A stretch of DNA of 60,630 nucleotides, taken from the NCBI RefSeq assembly GCF_015155755.1, contig NZ_VWPI01000006.1, forward strand, positions 1-60,630, written 5' to 3'. This stretch comes from Komagataeibacter sp. FXV3. Its GTDB lineage: Bacteria; Pseudomonadota; Alphaproteobacteria; Acetobacterales; Acetobacteraceae. Below, one piece after another: positions 60,475-60,630 of the stretch (position 1 is the stretch's first letter; each line of letters begins with the position of its first letter). Both the position numbers and the translations under genes were made by a program. Under the pieces are notes generated by a model. That model did no database searches. It saw only the letters and a program-made list of their open reading frames with translations, and was not told the DNA's origin.

Positions 60475-60630
60475 TGTTGATTTTCACTGAGAACTGACCC
60501 GGGTTTTTCATCAGGAATTGACCCAGCCAGCTGCTATTTCAGGCATAGTCGGGCGGGCGGTCAAGAAGAGGATCTGTCCTTTCTGTTTTTTGACGCGGCG
60601 GTGCTGGCGCGGAACCTGTAGCTGTCATTT
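60475..60630 (-). mobile_element. IS21-family element, one end at the right window edge
   Basis: From 60475 the sequence TGTTGATTTTCACTGAGAAC followed by TGACCC, and a second copy of the GAAYTGACCC unit at 60512-60521, resembles an IS21 end with its repeated GAxTTGACCC units. Coding sequence for istB lies just inside. The rest is outside the window. Confidence 0.65.
60561..60630 (-). CDS. IstB-like ATPase of IS21, C-terminal end, partial
   Basis: The minus strand reads NDSYRFRASTAASKNRKDRS and a stop at 60563. NGDSYR-type sequence is the usual IstB C-terminal motif. Only ~23 residues are in the window, so the family call is modest. Confidence 0.45.
   Translation of the reverse strand, partial: NDSYRFRASTAASKNRKDRSSS

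Noticed and set aside
1-60630. CRISPR arrays, tRNA and rRNA genes
   Set aside because: No regularly spaced direct repeats, and no tRNA-like or rRNA-like stretch was noticed by eye; a dedicated search could still find a small RNA.

Overview
The window looks like an accessory, IS-rich stretch of an acetic acid bacterium (Acetobacteraceae; Komagataeibacter or a close relative is my best guess). The reasons are moderately high GC with AT-rich islands, alphaproteobacterial regulators (a MucR/Ros protein, a LexA box of the GTTC-N7-GTTC type), and protein sequences that resemble acetic acid bacteria. The genus is an inference; no rRNA or tRNA was seen to confirm it.

Layout. 1-3048: a minus-strand 5-oxoprolinase/biotin carboxylase cluster (pxpA, biotin carrier, biotin carboxylase, pxpB running off the left edge) with a divergent LysR regulator. 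4124-9924: a pile of nested and broken insertion sequences (three IS110-type copies, an IS3 element split by one of them, an IS256 scar, and an intact IS1031-like IS5 element with a TAA duplication). 10165-14691: a five-gene overlapping operon (UbiA prenyltransferase, YbhN-like flippase, DprE1-like oxidase, DprE2-like reductase, HAD phosphatase) that resembles the polyprenyl-phosphate-arabinose pathway. 15159-17760: more IS debris and one IS3 element with perfect 25-bp ends. 17926-24382: a complete TetR-controlled RND efflux operon whose operator lies inside the promoter. 24470-26761: IS5, IS630 and IS110 pieces that cut a TetR gene and a GST gene.

27083-46499 is a large catabolic island. One half has an aldehyde dehydrogenase, a GMC dehydrogenase, MarR, a Rieske oxygenase with its reductase, GntR, an alpha/beta hydrolase and an amidohydrolase. 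The other half has a GPH symporter, a second GMC oxidoreductase, two sugar isomerase/epimerase-like TIM barrels, a TonB-dependent receptor, a LacI regulator and a Gfo/Idh/MocA oxidoreductase. No glycoside hydrolase is present. The parts of the second half match what an oxidation-elimination-hydration-reduction (3-keto) glycoside pathway would need, and the first half could process the released aglycone. Palindromes tie the island together: two near-identical LacI-type operators between the TonB receptor and lacI, a 12-bp palindrome shared by the MarR/GMC and amidohydrolase promoters, and a separate palindrome in front of gntR. This island is my main candidate for an undescribed system.

46500-60630: IS fragments truncate an SOS mutagenesis cassette (imuA intact, imuB broken, LexA box kept). 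Then follow an SRAP/YedK gene, two small unknown genes, an encapsulin plus its Dyp-type peroxidase cargo, serA with a terminator, mucR and a LysR gene. Last comes a formate dehydrogenase/molybdenum-cofactor operon (fdh, moaA, mobA, moaD, moaE, fdhD) whose fdh gene is cut at its 5' end by an IS21-like element at the right edge.
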